A stretch of DNA of 54,596 nt. Source: an uncultured Atopobium sp. (GTDB lineage Bacteria; Actinomycetota; Coriobacteriia; Coriobacteriales; Atopobiaceae). Positions 17,295-26,540 of this stretch are shown piece by piece (within the stretch, counting starts at the first letter, position 1; each line of letters begins with the position of its first letter). The stretch covers positions 1 to 54,596 of the forward strand of contig CALHVU010000005.1 in the NCBI GenBank assembly GCA_938036925.1. The letters are read 5' to 3'. Under the pieces are notes generated by a model, which worked only from the letters and a program-made list of their open reading frames with translations, ran no database searches and was not told the origin of the DNA. A program made the translations under genes and the position numbers.

Positions 17295-18362
17295 TTAGAC
17301 AGCCTGAGCGAGTTTCTCGGCACGCTCTGCTGCAGCAAGAGCCTCAATAACGGATGGCAGCGTATCGCCAAGAAGAACGCCGTTGTAGGTGCCGTTAAAG
17401 CCAACGCGGTGGTCGGTTACGCGGTCCTGTGGCTGGTTGTACGTGCGGATCTTCTCGGAACGTGCGCCATGACCAATCTGAGAAAGACGCTCTGCGCCCT
17501 GCTCAGCCTGCTGACGCTCAAGCTCCATCTCGTAAAGACGAGCACGAAGCATCTGCATGCAGACCTCGCGGTTCTGAATCTGAGAACGCTGGTCCTGAGA
17601 CTGAACAACGGTATTTGTTGGCAGGTGAGTAATACGAACTGCGGAATACGTGGTGTTAACGCACTGACCGCCAGGGCCGGATGCGCAGTACGTATCAATA
17701 CGCAGGTCTTCCTGGTTTATCTGAATATCAATCTCGTCAGCCTCTGGGAGAACTGCAACAGTTGCGGTAGAGGTCTGAATACGGCCCTGAGACTCAGTCT
17801 TAGGAACGCGCTGAACACGGTGAACACCGGATTCATACTTCATAACTGAATAGACCTTATCGCCTGTGACCTTAAACTCAATAGTCTTAAAGCCGCCAGC
17901 CTCAGAAGGAGAGCTGGACAGAATCTCTGTCTTCCAACCACGAGCCTCGGCAAAGCGCTCATACATCTTGAAAAGGTCACCTGCAAAGATTGCTGCCTCA
18001 TCGCCACCAACACCAGCGCGAATCTCAACGATAGTGTCCTTCTCGTCATTTGGATCGCCTGGGATCAGCATGACCTTGATCTCATCCTCAAGCTGAGGAA
18101 GCATCTCTTCATTAGCAGCAATATCTTCCTGCAGCATCTCTTTTTCTTCTGGATCAGAAGTGGCGTTGAGAAGCTCTTTTGCAGCCTCGATATCATCGAG
18201 GGCAGTGATGTACTTATTGGCGTGAGCAACCAAGTCCGCCTGATTAGAGTGCTCTTTTGCTACGCGAGCATACTCTTTTGGATCAGAGACAACGGCTGGG
18301 TCTGCAAGCTTTTGCTCAAGCTCAGCATAGGCCTCAACGATTTTTTCTAGCTTGTCACGCAT
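17295..18362 (-). CDS. prfA: Peptide chain release factor 1
   Basis: Terminates translation at UAA and UAG. 355 residues, full length. The peptidyl-hydrolysis loop is GPGGQCVNTTYSAVR, with the GGQ glutamine that PrmC methylates; the stop-codon reading tripeptide region reads RVPKTESQGRIQTS, i.e. PKT rather than the usual PxT variants PAT/PVT. The N-terminal coiled region (residues 1-100) is acidic. AGGAG lies 5 nt before the ATG. First gene of the prfA-prmC-tsaC group. Confidence 0.97.
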   Translation of the reverse strand: MRDKLEKIVEAYAELEQKLADPAVVSDPKEYARVAKEHSNQADLVAHANKYITALDDIEAAKELLNATSDPEEKEMLQEDIAANEEMLPQLEDEIKVMLIPGDPNDEKDTIVEIRAGVGGDEAAIFAGDLFKMYERFAEARGWKTEILSSSPSEAGGFKTIEFKVTGDKVYSVMKYESGVHRVQRVPKTESQGRIQTSTATVAVLPEADEIDIQINQEDLRIDTYCASGPGGQCVNTTYSAVRITHLPTNTVVQSQDQRSQIQNREVCMQMLRARLYEMELERQQAEQGAERLSQIGHGARSEKIRTYNQPQDRVTDHRVGFNGTYNGVLLGDTLPSVIEALAAAERAEKLAQAV

Positions 18363-18577
18363 TCCTGCTCCTAAGATAAGTGCCTCGTGCGCGCTTGGCT
18401 TATGAGCCTGTAGTCAAACTGTAGCGCAAGCTGCTTGCGAGGTGAGATTTCAACTAAAGAAGTGTACCACCACTAGGCGATTTTTAAACCGATACCTCGC
18501 TATCTGCACAGGATGAGGGTACACAAGTTACGTAATTGTGAGAAAATTACAGCAGGTTCATACGGTAATGAGGCGCT

Positions 18578-20302
18578 ATGACTTCTAAAGACAAAACTTC
18601 ACAACCAGATAACACGCCTGCTGCAGAGGAAACATCTTCTGATCAGAAGACCCTTGATGCTCAGGCCGTTGAGGCAGCTGACGCTGATGGCAAGAAAACC
18701 GACGAGCTTGAAGAGGTCACCGACCCTATTGCTGCTGATATGGCTGCTGCTGACGAAGACTACATCATGGAAGTTGTCAGCCCTATCTTTCCTGGTCTAG
18801 ACGAAGACGGCGAAGAGGACGGTTCGGCTTCAGATGAAGACTCTTCTGAAAACGATGCGGACAGCACAACTGACCTGGAGAAAATCGTAAACGATGCAGC
18901 TCTAACGCAGGACCTTTCTGCGGTAGAAGCTCGCCTCAAAGAGCTTGAAGAGAGTGCCCACGAACACTCAGAGTCCAAAACTGCCGAAGTTCCTTCCAAA
19001 AGCGCTACTAGCGCGAGTGGTGCAGCGTCCGACGATGATGCAACCTCTATAAAAGATGTTGCTGATACGTTCTCAAGCTATATTCGCAGTAGGCGTCGTG
19101 CGCTTTTTAGGTTTGTACGCCGCTACAGCTTGCTTTCTGGCATTCTTGCACTCTTAAGTCTTGCCCTTTTATCTGCGGTTATCGTCTTCTTTATTCGCGT
19201 GAGCAACGTTCCTTCAACAGAAACTGTTATCGCTGACGCTCGTACACGAGCCGAAGCTCCAACTTGGACTCCCAGTGAGTATGACGCTGATGAGTCCTTG
19301 CTGCTGACCGGTATTGAGGTTGTTTCTCGCACCAGAAGTACCACGGCAATCTCCAGCGATGCCGCTCAGTTTGGCGCCACCGGCTACGCCAACTCTGTCG
19401 TACGCCTTACCTACACGGGTAACGCAATTGCTGCCACAAAGATTTCCAAGTTAGGATACGCAAATACCCAGGGCTGGAACGCTATTGGTGACGAAGAGAC
19501 CCAATCTGTCACCTACCAGGCAACTTCAGGTGTTTCCACAACAAAAGTCCTTGATGCCATCGGCGATGTACTAGCCAAGCTTGATGAAAAAAATCCAAAC
19601 GAAGCTATTTCTTATAGCTCGCAGTTCTCTGGTGCAACGTTCACTGTTCTTGATGCGGGTTTTGATCGTGAACAGCAGACTTGCTGGGTAAGAATGTCAG
19701 GTGTTTCGCCAACCTTCTATGGCTCGCTCACCTGCGATATTACGGCTTCATTTACGTTTGATGCCTCTACGGGCACCTGGTCGCTCGACACAGTCAGTCC
19801 CTCGGCAGGACTTAAGTACGACTACAGCGGACTGGTGGGAACGTGGAAGGGCACCTTTGTTAGCTGTGAAGCCAGTAGCGGCAGTCCTTGTTACGCTGGC
19901 AGAACTAATCCTTTAACGCTGACCGTAACGTCTGCAGGTTTTTCTCGTGATCAGCTGGTGCTTACGGGTACCGCAGAGGGTGTTGTCCACAACCATGGAG
20001 CGCTTAACACCTCGTACCGTTGGTATCCAGGTGACACTGAGTTCAAGAACGCATCTGTCTCTCTGACTACTTCTGGAACCATCGGAGATCAAATTCAGGT
20101 TTCTGGAGTGGTAGATGTAACCAATGCAAGTCTGGATGCTCATTCTGCTTCTAGCACGTCCCTCAGCACAGCTCAAAAACCACAGTTGAAAGTTACTTTT
20201 GATATTGCTGATAACAGCGTGGTAGCTCAGCTTATTTCCACCCACACGGAAAACGGTCAGACCGTCACCTTTACTGATACCTACCAACTCTCCAAAGAGT
20301 AA
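18578..20302 (+). CDS. Unrecognised single-pass membrane protein with acidic N-terminal region
   Basis: 574 residues; I do not recognise a family. Residues 1-170 are very acidic and low-complexity (runs of Asp, Glu, Ser and Ala). A basic patch (SRRRALFRFVRRYS, about 176-189) leads into one membrane helix (about 190-212, ILALLSLALLSAVIVFFIRV). The remaining 360 residues are predicted extracellular, Ser/Thr-rich and probably mostly beta, with two Cys pairs near the middle (CWVRMSG/LTCDI and SCEASSGSPCYAG). By the positive-inside rule the acidic part is cytoplasmic. Divergent from prfA, monocistronic, ended by a strong terminator. Could be a cell-surface sensor or adhesin-like protein; that is only a guess. 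Confidence 0.85.
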   Translation: MTSKDKTSQPDNTPAAEETSSDQKTLDAQAVEAADADGKKTDELEEVTDPIAADMAAADEDYIMEVVSPIFPGLDEDGEEDGSASDEDSSENDADSTTDLEKIVNDAALTQDLSAVEARLKELEESAHEHSESKTAEVPSKSATSASGAASDDDATSIKDVADTFSSYIRSRRRALFRFVRRYSLLSGILALLSLALLSAVIVFFIRVSNVPSTETVIADARTRAEAPTWTPSEYDADESLLLTGIEVVSRTRSTTAISSDAAQFGATGYANSVVRLTYTGNAIAATKISKLGYANTQGWNAIGDEETQSVTYQATSGVSTTKVLDAIGDVLAKLDEKNPNEAISYSSQFSGATFTVLDAGFDREQQTCWVRMSGVSPTFYGSLTCDITASFTFDASTGTWSLDTVSPSAGLKYDYSGLVGTWKGTFVSCEASSGSPCYAGRTNPLTLTVTSAGFSRDQLVLTGTAEGVVHNHGALNTSYRWYPGDTEFKNASVSLTTSGTIGDQIQVSGVVDVTNASLDAHSASSTSLSTAQKPQLKVTFDIADNSVVAQLISTHTENGQTVTFTDTYQLSKE

Positions 20303-20306
20303 AAAT

Positions 20307-20340
20307 AATCCCGTCAGGCCGAGTCTTTCCTGACGGGATT
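20307..20340. terminator. Bidirectional rho-independent terminator
   Basis: A perfect 12-bp stem, AATCCCGTCAGG (20307-20318) with CCTGACGGGATT (20329-20340), lies between two convergent genes. T-rich runs flank both sides (TTTCTATC on the plus strand, ATTATTTTTA on the minus strand), so it can serve both the 574-residue membrane protein and dedA. Confidence 0.85.
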
Positions 20341-20374
20341 TCTATCATCAAATTACGAGAAGTACAAAGGCTTG

Positions 20375-21064
20375 TTACTGCACCTTGTCTTCTTCCTTAT
20401 CTGTGGCTTCTTCGTCGTTCTTCTCGCCCTTATGCATACGCCCACGAACAATTCCCACAATTGTAGGGATGATCGAGACCGCAACAATTCCCACAATCAG
20501 CAGCTCAAAATGCTCCTGAACTACAGGAATGCCGCCAAAGAAATAGCCGAGAAGTACAAACATCGTGGACCAGGTAAGACCGCCCAGAATGTTATAGATG
20601 CCAAAGTTGCGCCAGTGCATACCGCCCATACCCGCAATAAAAGGCACAAACGTGCGGATAAAGGGGAAGAAGCGCCCTAAGAAAATTGCCAGATGACCAT
20701 GCTTGTCCAGAAACTTCTGGGTCTTCTCAAGATGCTCTGGAGTAAGTGCTTTGACTTTTCCAGAAGCAATGATTTTTTGACCAAAGAAATGGCCAATCAT
20801 AAAGTTCATCTGATCGCCAAGAATTGCGGCAGCCCACGTAATAACAAGCAGCAAAACAATATTAAAGCCACCGTTATGAGCAAAAAATCCTGCTGCAAAA
20901 AGCAGAGAATCACCTGGTAAAAATGGAAAAAAGACTACGCCGGTCTCAATAAAAACAATCAGAAAAACAAAACCGTACGCAGCGAGAGGGCCAGTGGCAA
21001 TCATTGAAGCAATAAATGCACGAGGATCTCTAAGCAGCTCAATGATGTAGTTTACAAAACCCAT
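20375..21064 (-). CDS. DedA family membrane protein
   Basis: 229 residues with about five hydrophobic segments. DedA/VTT-domain motifs are clear: ETGVVFFPFLPGDSLLFAAG, then ILGDQMNFMIGHFFGQ, and the FLGRFFPFIRTFVPFIAGMG block with its conserved arginines. Family members act as scramblases or flippases recycling undecaprenyl phosphate or other lipids across the membrane and need the proton-motive force. The last 30 residues are charged. Which lipid this copy moves cannot be told from sequence. Confidence 0.92.
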   Translation of the reverse strand: MGFVNYIIELLRDPRAFIASMIATGPLAAYGFVFLIVFIETGVVFFPFLPGDSLLFAAGFFAHNGGFNIVLLLVITWAAAILGDQMNFMIGHFFGQKIIASGKVKALTPEHLEKTQKFLDKHGHLAIFLGRFFPFIRTFVPFIAGMGGMHWRNFGIYNILGGLTWSTMFVLLGYFFGGIPVVQEHFELLIVGIVAVSIIPTIVGIVRGRMHKGEKNDEEATDKEEDKVQ

Positions 21065-21119
21065 CGAAGTCCAATCGTCGTGACAAATGTCGCGGCAAAC
21101 ACACTATACGCCTAAGAAA

Positions 21120-21226
21120 AGCGCATTGAGTGGGAACGGATGCCCGCGAGTGACCCCTTATGGCTGCTGTCTCCCGACCCTGACCAGGTTCGAGGTGTCA
21201 CGTCATCCGCACCCGCTCAATGCGCT
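21120..21226 (-). ncRNA. ffs: Signal recognition particle RNA, small bacterial type
   Basis: On the minus strand the SRP domain IV signature is present: GGTCAGGGTCGGGAGACAGC followed by AGCC, with a GGGA tetraloop in the place of the usual GGAA. The ends pair perfectly (AGCGCATTGAG at 21120-21130 with CTCAATGCGCT at 21216-21226), giving a long hairpin of about 107 nt without an Alu domain, like E. coli 4.5S RNA. It binds Ffh and directs membrane proteins to the translocon. Ends are set by the terminal stem. Confidence 0.92.
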
Positions 21227-21275
21227 GTAGATACTCTACCCTATTAGAGAAATCTTTGCACAGATCGTATCGCTT

Positions 21276-21614
21276 CTATGCATTTTTTGACGAATTTTTT
21301 TCAATTGCTTTGATGATCTTCTCGACGTTCTTTTTTCCTCTTGAGATACCTACATGCAAAATTCCAGCTATAGGAACAGATATGACGAGAAGAACTATGC
21401 CGCCCACAAGTACAGCCGTTGCCATAGAACTTGTAGAGAGACTCCCGTACACGCTGAGATATATAAGCCATACTCCAATTGCGATGCCAGAATAAGCGGC
21501 TCTTCTATAAACGCTTAGTGTTCCAAGAGCTTTTGTCTGCATACGAGCCTCGACAACCAAAGGGTTATCCTCGTGTGAATGAGAAGCTGCTCCTACATAG
21601 TTTTTCTTGCTCAT
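21276..21614 (-). CDS. Small membrane protein of unknown function
   Basis: 112 residues from the ATG at 21614 (start MSKKNYVGA; a TTG 12 nt upstream is also open). Polar N terminus of about 45 residues, then two membrane helices (about 46-60 and 67-90, the second VLVGGIVLLVISVPIAGIL) and a Lys-rich tail (RGKKNVEKIIKAIEKNSSKN). No recognised motif. It stands alone between the PTS terminator and the SRP RNA. Confidence 0.75.
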   Translation of the reverse strand: MSKKNYVGAASHSHEDNPLVVEARMQTKALGTLSVYRRAAYSGIAIGVWLIYLSVYGSLSTSSMATAVLVGGIVLLVISVPIAGILHVGISRGKKNVEKIIKAIEKNSSKNA

Positions 21615-21629
21615 AAAAACTCTCAATCA

Positions 21630-21661
21630 AAAGTGGCATCGCCGTATGACGATGCCACTTT
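21630..21661 (-). terminator. Terminator of the mannose-family PTS operon
   Basis: AAAGTGGCATCG (21630-21641) and CGATGCCACTTT (21650-21661) form a perfect 12-bp stem with an 8-nt loop; on the minus strand it ends in TTTTGATT. It lies 45 nt past the IID stop. Confidence 0.85.
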
Positions 21662-21706
21662 ATTACGTTTGTCTTTTCTGCGCCAGACAGGATTTTGCGC
21701 AAAAAA

Positions 21707-22525
21707 TTAGTAAGACAGACCTGGGTTGAAGACGCCAATAACAACGCCAACAAGTGCTACAACAACAAGAATAAGCATAACAACCGTTGGGCTGAGCTTC
21801 TTCTTAGTCATCAACCACCAGCAAAGGTATACAAACAGAAGGTTCAATACCTTAGGGAAGATGCCATTAAGTGTTGTCTGAATGTCAACACCAGCAATAT
21901 TCAGAGAAGTGGTGACGTTAATCCATGTAGCAGCAACAGAGCCAATGACCATAGTACCAATCATAACAATGGAGCTACGGAGAGCCTCGGACTCAGGACC
22001 AACAAGTGCCTCAACAGCAGAAGAACCCAGGCTATAGCCCTGGTCGTAAGCAAACTTCATGCCGAAGTACATAATGAGGTTCCAGACCACAACATAGAAC
22101 AGTGGGCCAAGAACGGAGCCGCCCTTAGAAAGGCCAAGTGCAATTCCAAGAAGAATTGGAATAAAGGTACCAACGATAATGGAGTCACCAAGACCAGCAA
22201 GAGGACCCATAAGACCAGCGCGAAGACCATTGATGGTCTCGTCGTCGATTGCCTCGCCGTTTGCACGAGCCTCCTCAAGAGACGCGGTCAAGCCAACAAC
22301 CATAGAACCAATCTGTGGCTCGGTATTAAAGAAGGTTGTATAGGTAGAAAGTGCCTCAACCTTTTGGTCATCAGTATCGTAAAGCTCATCAACGATTGGA
22401 AGCATGGATGCAAGGTAACCAAATGTCTGCATGTGCTCCTGAGAGAAGCAGGTAAGATTGCCGTAAATCCAGCTCAAGAAAGACTTATTGCGTGCTTTCT
22501 GAGAAATGGTTTTCTTTTCAGCCAT
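21707..22525 (-). CDS. PTS mannose/fructose/sorbose family IID component
   Basis: 272 residues. Typical ManZ/IID features: a soluble N-terminal half (SWIYGNLTCFSQEHMQTFGY, PIVDELYDTDDQKVEALSTY with the long PQIGSMVVGLTASLEEARAN block) and GLMGPLAGLGDSIIVGTFIP, followed by three or so membrane helices toward the C terminus. With IIC it forms the membrane channel that takes up and phosphorylates a hexose such as mannose, glucose or a related sugar. Last gene of a IIA-IIB-IIC-IID operon; 2 nt separate it from IIC. Confidence 0.95.
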   Translation of the reverse strand: MAEKKTISQKARNKSFLSWIYGNLTCFSQEHMQTFGYLASMLPIVDELYDTDDQKVEALSTYTTFFNTEPQIGSMVVGLTASLEEARANGEAIDDETINGLRAGLMGPLAGLGDSIIVGTFIPILLGIALGLSKGGSVLGPLFYVVVWNLIMYFGMKFAYDQGYSLGSSAVEALVGPESEALRSSIVMIGTMVIGSVAATWINVTTSLNIAGVDIQTTLNGIFPKVLNLLFVYLCWWLMTKKKLSPTVVMLILVVVALVGVVIGVFNPGLSY

Positions 22526-22527
22526 GA

Positions 22528-23394
22528 TTAAATATCCTCCTCTTCTTCATCGTCTGCGCTTACATTGCCTGATGCTGCAGCAGCCAAACGAACATTCTTT
22601 GCCTGCTGAAGCTGATAGTTAAGAACAGCGAAGAAGACTGCTACGACTGCAGAGACAATGAGGTTCAGGCCAAGTGCGCCAGCAAGGATAAAGCCAAAGG
22701 CAAAAGTTACCCAATCAAGAGGCTTGGTGATAACCTGCTTGCACAAAATTGCAACACCAACGGTAGGAAGAAGGGTACCAACGGTGAAGAGGGTCATCAT
22801 TGGGATACCGTTCATAGGGAGGTATTCCTTCATGATGCCAACCATGCTCTCGCCAGCCATGCAAATGAAGAATGTTGGAATGAACGAGAAAATAATGTGA
22901 GAAACCCAAGGGAATACAAAGTCAACCATTGGAATGGTCTTCTTAATACGACCCCACTCTTTGCTCTCCATTGCGCGCCAACCAATACCCTGCCATACAA
23001 GGTTCATGGTAGCGGTGCCGTAGAACAAGACGGTACCAAGAGTACCAACAGCTGCACCAATAGCAGCTGCCTGAGATGCAGCCTCAACAGAGCTTGGATC
23101 AAGACCATAAGCCTTGATTGCAAGAATTGCTAGAGGAATACCAATGTAGGAAACAGCACGAACGTCAGCGGAAACAGTTCCACCAGGTGTTACGAGTGCA
23201 ATGTAGACCAACTGGATTGCTGCACCAACAATAATGCCAGTCTGGACGTCGCCAAGAATGACACCAACGACAAGACCTGCAACAAGTGGACGACCGAGGG
23301 TATAGTTACCTACGGTAGTACCAGCCATGCCAGGTAGTGACGCAAGGCATGCAAACAAACCCAAAAGGGCAGCTTGAAACGCATTAATTGCCAT
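22528..23394 (-). CDS. PTS mannose/fructose/sorbose family IIC component
   Basis: 288 residues, polytopic. Characteristic ManY motifs: GNYTLGRPLVAGLVVGVILG near the N terminus, TGIIVGAAIQLVYIALVTPG, and GGTVSADVRAVSYIGIPLAI. The C-terminal tail is acidic (SADDEEEEDI). It is the main sugar-translocating subunit and works with IID. It lies 19 nt after IIB and 2 nt before IID. Confidence 0.95.
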   Translation of the reverse strand: MAINAFQAALLGLFACLASLPGMAGTTVGNYTLGRPLVAGLVVGVILGDVQTGIIVGAAIQLVYIALVTPGGTVSADVRAVSYIGIPLAILAIKAYGLDPSSVEAASQAAAIGAAVGTLGTVLFYGTATMNLVWQGIGWRAMESKEWGRIKKTIPMVDFVFPWVSHIIFSFIPTFFICMAGESMVGIMKEYLPMNGIPMMTLFTVGTLLPTVGVAILCKQVITKPLDWVTFAFGFILAGALGLNLIVSAVVAVFFAVLNYQLQQAKNVRLAAAASGNVSADDEEEEDI

Positions 23395-23413
23395 AAAAAT
23401 CGCCTTCCGAATA

Positions 23414-23908
23414 CTACTTTACGTCAAACTTCTCGCGGAATTTAGGCCACTCACCAATTGCCTTTTCTTTAAGAAGAGCAAATTGAACGGTATAACCAGC
23501 TTTGGTTATATCCTCAAATGCCTGTCCCTCTTCTTGAGTAAAGGACTGGTTGTTGCCCAGCTTTACCGCACCAGGACGATCATTACCAGGACCGATAATG
23601 ACCGTGTTAATTCCTGGCTTAAAACCAAAGTCAACAAGAATTTTCTTCATGTCAACTGGGTTTTTAGTAATAAGAAAATAACGAGAATCGCTGTCTAGAA
23701 CCTTCTGAGCGCTCTCTTTGAAGTGATCAAATGTCCAAACAAATACTTTCTTGTCAGGTGCTGCTGACTTGTAAGCAGACTTGAGGACAGGATTTGATGC
23801 AGCCGCATCATTTACTGCAATGATTCCGTCACAAGGAACCTCAAGGGCCCAACGAGTGACTGTCTGACCGTGAATCATGCGGTCATCAACACGAACAAAT
23901 GAAATCAT
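23414..23908 (-). CDS. PTS mannose/fructose/sorbose family IIB component
   Basis: About 164 residues from the ATG at 23908 (AGGAG 5 nt upstream). The phosphorylated histidine is His13 in VRVDDRMIHGQTVTRW, the standard IIB site for this family. It receives phosphate from IIA and passes it to the incoming sugar at IIC/IID. Here IIA and IIB are separate genes rather than fused as in E. coli ManX. Confidence 0.95.
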   Translation of the reverse strand: MISFVRVDDRMIHGQTVTRWALEVPCDGIIAVNDAAASNPVLKSAYKSAAPDKKVFVWTFDHFKESAQKVLDSDSRYFLITKNPVDMKKILVDFGFKPGINTVIIGPGNDRPGAVKLGNNQSFTQEEGQAFEDITKAGYTVQFALLKEKAIGEWPKFREKFDVK

Positions 23909-23962
23909 GTTTTCTCCTAACATATTTCTTACGCAAGCAGCTACGCGTACTTGCAGTAATTA

Positions 23963-24394
23963 CTAAAGGTCTTCCTCATCGTCGTCTTCGAGAGCTAGGA
24001 CAATCTGATTAACGCCATTTTTTCCTTCGTTCAGGATTGATGACACAAGAGCTTCACCGCTTAGGCCATCATCGATTGCCATCAAAGCACCAATTGCCAT
24101 GGGAAGATTGGCACCACTAAAAGCCACGGTATGAGAAAGCAGGCCTTTTTTGGCGAGAAGATCAAGCGCATTAGTAAGTGGAGATCCACCGATAATGTCA
24201 CCAAGAACGACAACCTCGTCATCAGCAGTAAGTGGCTCAAGAATTTTTGACAAATTCTCTCTGTATTCAGCTGCTCCCACGCCATCTTCCATGCTGTAGC
24301 TCAAGATGTTTTCTCTGGGCCCCATCAGCATGTCCATTACGCTATGTAAGCCTGGTGCAAAAGTTCCGTGACTCACGAGCAAAAGATACTTCAT
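23963..24394 (-). CDS. PTS mannose/fructose/sorbose family IIA component
   Basis: About 143 residues from the ATG at 24394, which has GGAG 5 nt upstream; a GTG 6 nt earlier is open. The active histidine is His9 in LLLVSHGTFAPGLHS. VVLGDIIGGSPLTNALDLLA and the LPMAIGAL segment are the family's. It accepts phosphate from HPr. The C-terminal tail is acidic (EDDDEEDL). First gene of the PTS operon, preceded by a good promoter and an AT-rich upstream region; no LevR/ManR-type activator is nearby. Confidence 0.94.
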   Translation of the reverse strand: MKYLLLVSHGTFAPGLHSVMDMLMGPRENILSYSMEDGVGAAEYRENLSKILEPLTADDEVVVLGDIIGGSPLTNALDLLAKKGLLSHTVAFSGANLPMAIGALMAIDDGLSGEALVSSILNEGKNGVNQIVLALEDDDEEDL

Positions 24395-24437
24395 TACCAC
24401 TCCATTCCTGACAACACCTCTGTATTTGTACTACACC

Positions 24438-24466
24438 AATACAAAATTTTTAGCCTGTTATGTAAA
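24438..24466 (-). promoter_or_regulatory. Promoter of the PTS operon
   Basis: On the minus strand TTTACA (24466-24461) and TGTATT (24443-24438) are 17 bp apart, a good sigma-70-type pair ending about 44 nt before the IIA start codon. No sigma-54 type GG-GC element is seen, although many mannose-family PTS operons in Firmicutes use sigma-54. Confidence 0.55.
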
Positions 24467-24767
24467 TCATTTATCCTTTAAAAACTACAATCCAGACTAG
24501 GCGTCACATGAGTAGCCGTTATAACACAAAGTCGTACGGAGACTGCTGGTATTCTAAAAATTTTAATAGTTTCGATGTATTATTTTTTAAATTTTATTCA
24601 AATAATTCAATTATTTACTGATTATTTAGATGAACAAGTGTTCTGCCAGCTTAAATAAATATGTATAAATCTTTAGCATATATAAACATATACATAGCAG
24701 TATTACAAATATTAGATAAAGAAATATCCGCTCAACACTCCGCAAAACTAAGTTCTAGAAATACAAA
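24467..24767. other. AT-rich gap between pgi and the PTS operon
   Basis: About 300 bases, strikingly AT-rich from 24540 to 24720, with no supportable reading frame. GTTATAAC at 24518-24525 is a small palindrome. The stretch may be an upstream activating region or simply curved DNA ahead of the PTS promoter. Confidence 0.5.
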
Positions 24768-24794
24768 AAGAAGGCCATGAAAGATGGCCTTCTT
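24768..24794 (-). terminator. Terminator of pgi
   Basis: AAGAAGGCCAT (24768-24778) and ATGGCCTTCTT (24784-24794) make a perfect 11-bp stem with a 5-nt loop, followed on the minus strand by TTTGTATTTC. It lies 40 nt past the pgi stop. Confidence 0.85.
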
Positions 24795-24833
24795 AAACTA
24801 AATTCAAAAAATTATTCTCTTTTACGTAACGTG

Positions 24834-26540
24834 TTATGTTCTGTTTCTGCGGTAGAAATCAACAAGGGACTGAGTTGAAGCGTCTTGTTTTGCTAGTTCT
24901 TCGTCGTTATGAATTGCAGGGAAAATCTGTTTAGCAAGCTGTTTGCCAAGCTCAACGCCCCACTGATCAAAGGAATCAATGCCCCACACAACACCTTCAA
25001 CAAAGGTAATATGCTCGTAGAGTGCAATAAGCGTACCAATAGCACGAGGATTAAGCTCTTTACCAAAGATAGAGGTAGTTGGCCTATTTCCTTCAAAGAC
25101 GCGTGCAGAAACCATCCACTCTGGCGTTCCCTCAGCACGGACTTCATCAGCGGTCTTGCCAAAAGCAAGCGCCTTAGTCTGCGCAAAGAAGTTGGAGAGG
25201 AAGAGCTCGTGGACATCAAGATCTGCATCTTTTGTAGCAAAAGCAGTATTTACAAACGCAATAAAATCAGCAGGAATAATCTGAGTTCCCTGGTGAATAA
25301 GCTGGTAGAAGGCATGCTGGCCGTTGGTACCAGCCTCTCCCCAGAAAATCTCGCCTGTGTTAGAGGTAACCGCCGTACCATCCCAGCGTGTTGACTTGCC
25401 GTTGGACTCCATCGTAAGCTGCTGGAGATACGCAGGGAATCTATGCAGGTACTGACTGTATGGAAGTACTGCGTGAGATGCTGCGCCAAAGAAATTAACG
25501 TACCAAACATTTAAGAGGCCCATAAGAGCAACAACATTTTGCCTCAGAGGGGTTGTCTTGAAGTATTCATCAACTGCGTTAAAGCCGCTCAGGAACTCTG
25601 CAAAACGCTGTGGACCAAAAACAATTGCCAGCACCAGGCCAACTGCAGAATCAACCGAATAACGGCCGCCAACCCAATTCCAGAAACCAAAGGCGTTCTG
25701 TGGGTCAATGCCAAAGTCTTCTACCAGATCAAGTGCAGTGGAGACAGCAACAAAATGCTTGCGAATAGCTTCTGCGTTCTGAGCGTCTGAACCATCAATA
25801 ACGCCCTGTTCAGCCAGCTTTTCCAAAAGCCATGTGCGAGCACAACGAGCATTAGTAAGAGTCTCAAGCGTAGTAAAGGTCTTGGAAACAATAACAAAGA
25901 GTGTTGTTTCTGGATCAAGATCTTCGGTTTTCTCGCCAAGGTCAACAGGGTCAATGTTGGAGACAAAGCGAGCAGTAATACCTGCGTCTGCAAAAGGTTT
26001 CAAAGCCTCGTAAACCATAACAGGACCAAGGTCAGAGCCACCAATGCCAATGCTTACAACCGTCTTGATAGGCTTACCAGAAACGCCCTTCCACTCTCCC
26101 GAGCGAACTCGATCGCAGAAGGCATACATCTTGTTCAGCGTCTGATGCACATCAGCAACGACGTCCTGGCCGTCAACAATGAGTGTTCCCGCCTCAGAAG
26201 CGGGGCGGCGAAGCGCTGTATGCAGCACTGCGCGATCTTCAGTGGTGTTGATGTGCTCGCCTGCATACATGGCGTCTCTACGCTCTTCAAGCTTGACCTC
26301 TTTTGCAAGGTCACACAGAAGATCAAGTGTCTCTTGCGTGGCAAGGTTTTTAGAAAGATCAATATGGAACTGATCTAGCTCAAACGTAAGATTCTTGGCA
26401 CGCTGTGAGTCTTCTGCAAACCATTTCTTCAGCGTAGCCTTAGTATCTTTTAAGCTGGTGTAATGCTCTGTAAGTGCCCGCCAAGCTTTAGTCTGTGTTG
26501 CGTCAGTAGGCAAAATGCTTGGTGCTGTAGGTGATGCCAT
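24834..26540 (-). CDS. pgi: Glucose-6-phosphate isomerase
   Basis: Interconverts glucose 6-phosphate and fructose 6-phosphate. 568 residues, the long form of the family. Signatures: GEHINTTEDRAVLHTALR, VSIGIGGSDLGPVMV, VSKTFTTLETLTNA, FWNWVGGRYSVDSAVGL, QYLHRFPAYLQQLTMESNGK and EGVVWGIDSFDQWGVELGK, the last two being the classic Pgi signatures. AAGGAG precedes the ATG. It stands directly upstream of the PTS in orientation, so sugar entering as a hexose 6-phosphate can flow into glycolysis, though the two have separate signals. Confidence 0.97.
   Translation of the reverse strand: MASPTAPSILPTDATQTKAWRALTEHYTSLKDTKATLKKWFAEDSQRAKNLTFELDQFHIDLSKNLATQETLDLLCDLAKEVKLEERRDAMYAGEHINTTEDRAVLHTALRRPASEAGTLIVDGQDVVADVHQTLNKMYAFCDRVRSGEWKGVSGKPIKTVVSIGIGGSDLGPVMVYEALKPFADAGITARFVSNIDPVDLGEKTEDLDPETTLFVIVSKTFTTLETLTNARCARTWLLEKLAEQGVIDGSDAQNAEAIRKHFVAVSTALDLVEDFGIDPQNAFGFWNWVGGRYSVDSAVGLVLAIVFGPQRFAEFLSGFNAVDEYFKTTPLRQNVVALMGLLNVWYVNFFGAASHAVLPYSQYLHRFPAYLQQLTMESNGKSTRWDGTAVTSNTGEIFWGEAGTNGQHAFYQLIHQGTQIIPADFIAFVNTAFATKDADLDVHELFLSNFFAQTKALAFGKTADEVRAEGTPEWMVSARVFEGNRPTTSIFGKELNPRAIGTLIALYEHITFVEGVVWGIDSFDQWGVELGKQLAKQIFPAIHNDEELAKQDASTQSLVDFYRRNRT

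Noticed and set aside
24401..24560. Sigma-54 promoter for the mannose-family PTS
   Set aside because: No GG-N10-GC type element is visible, and a normal -35/-10 pair fits; actinobacteria generally lack sigma-54.
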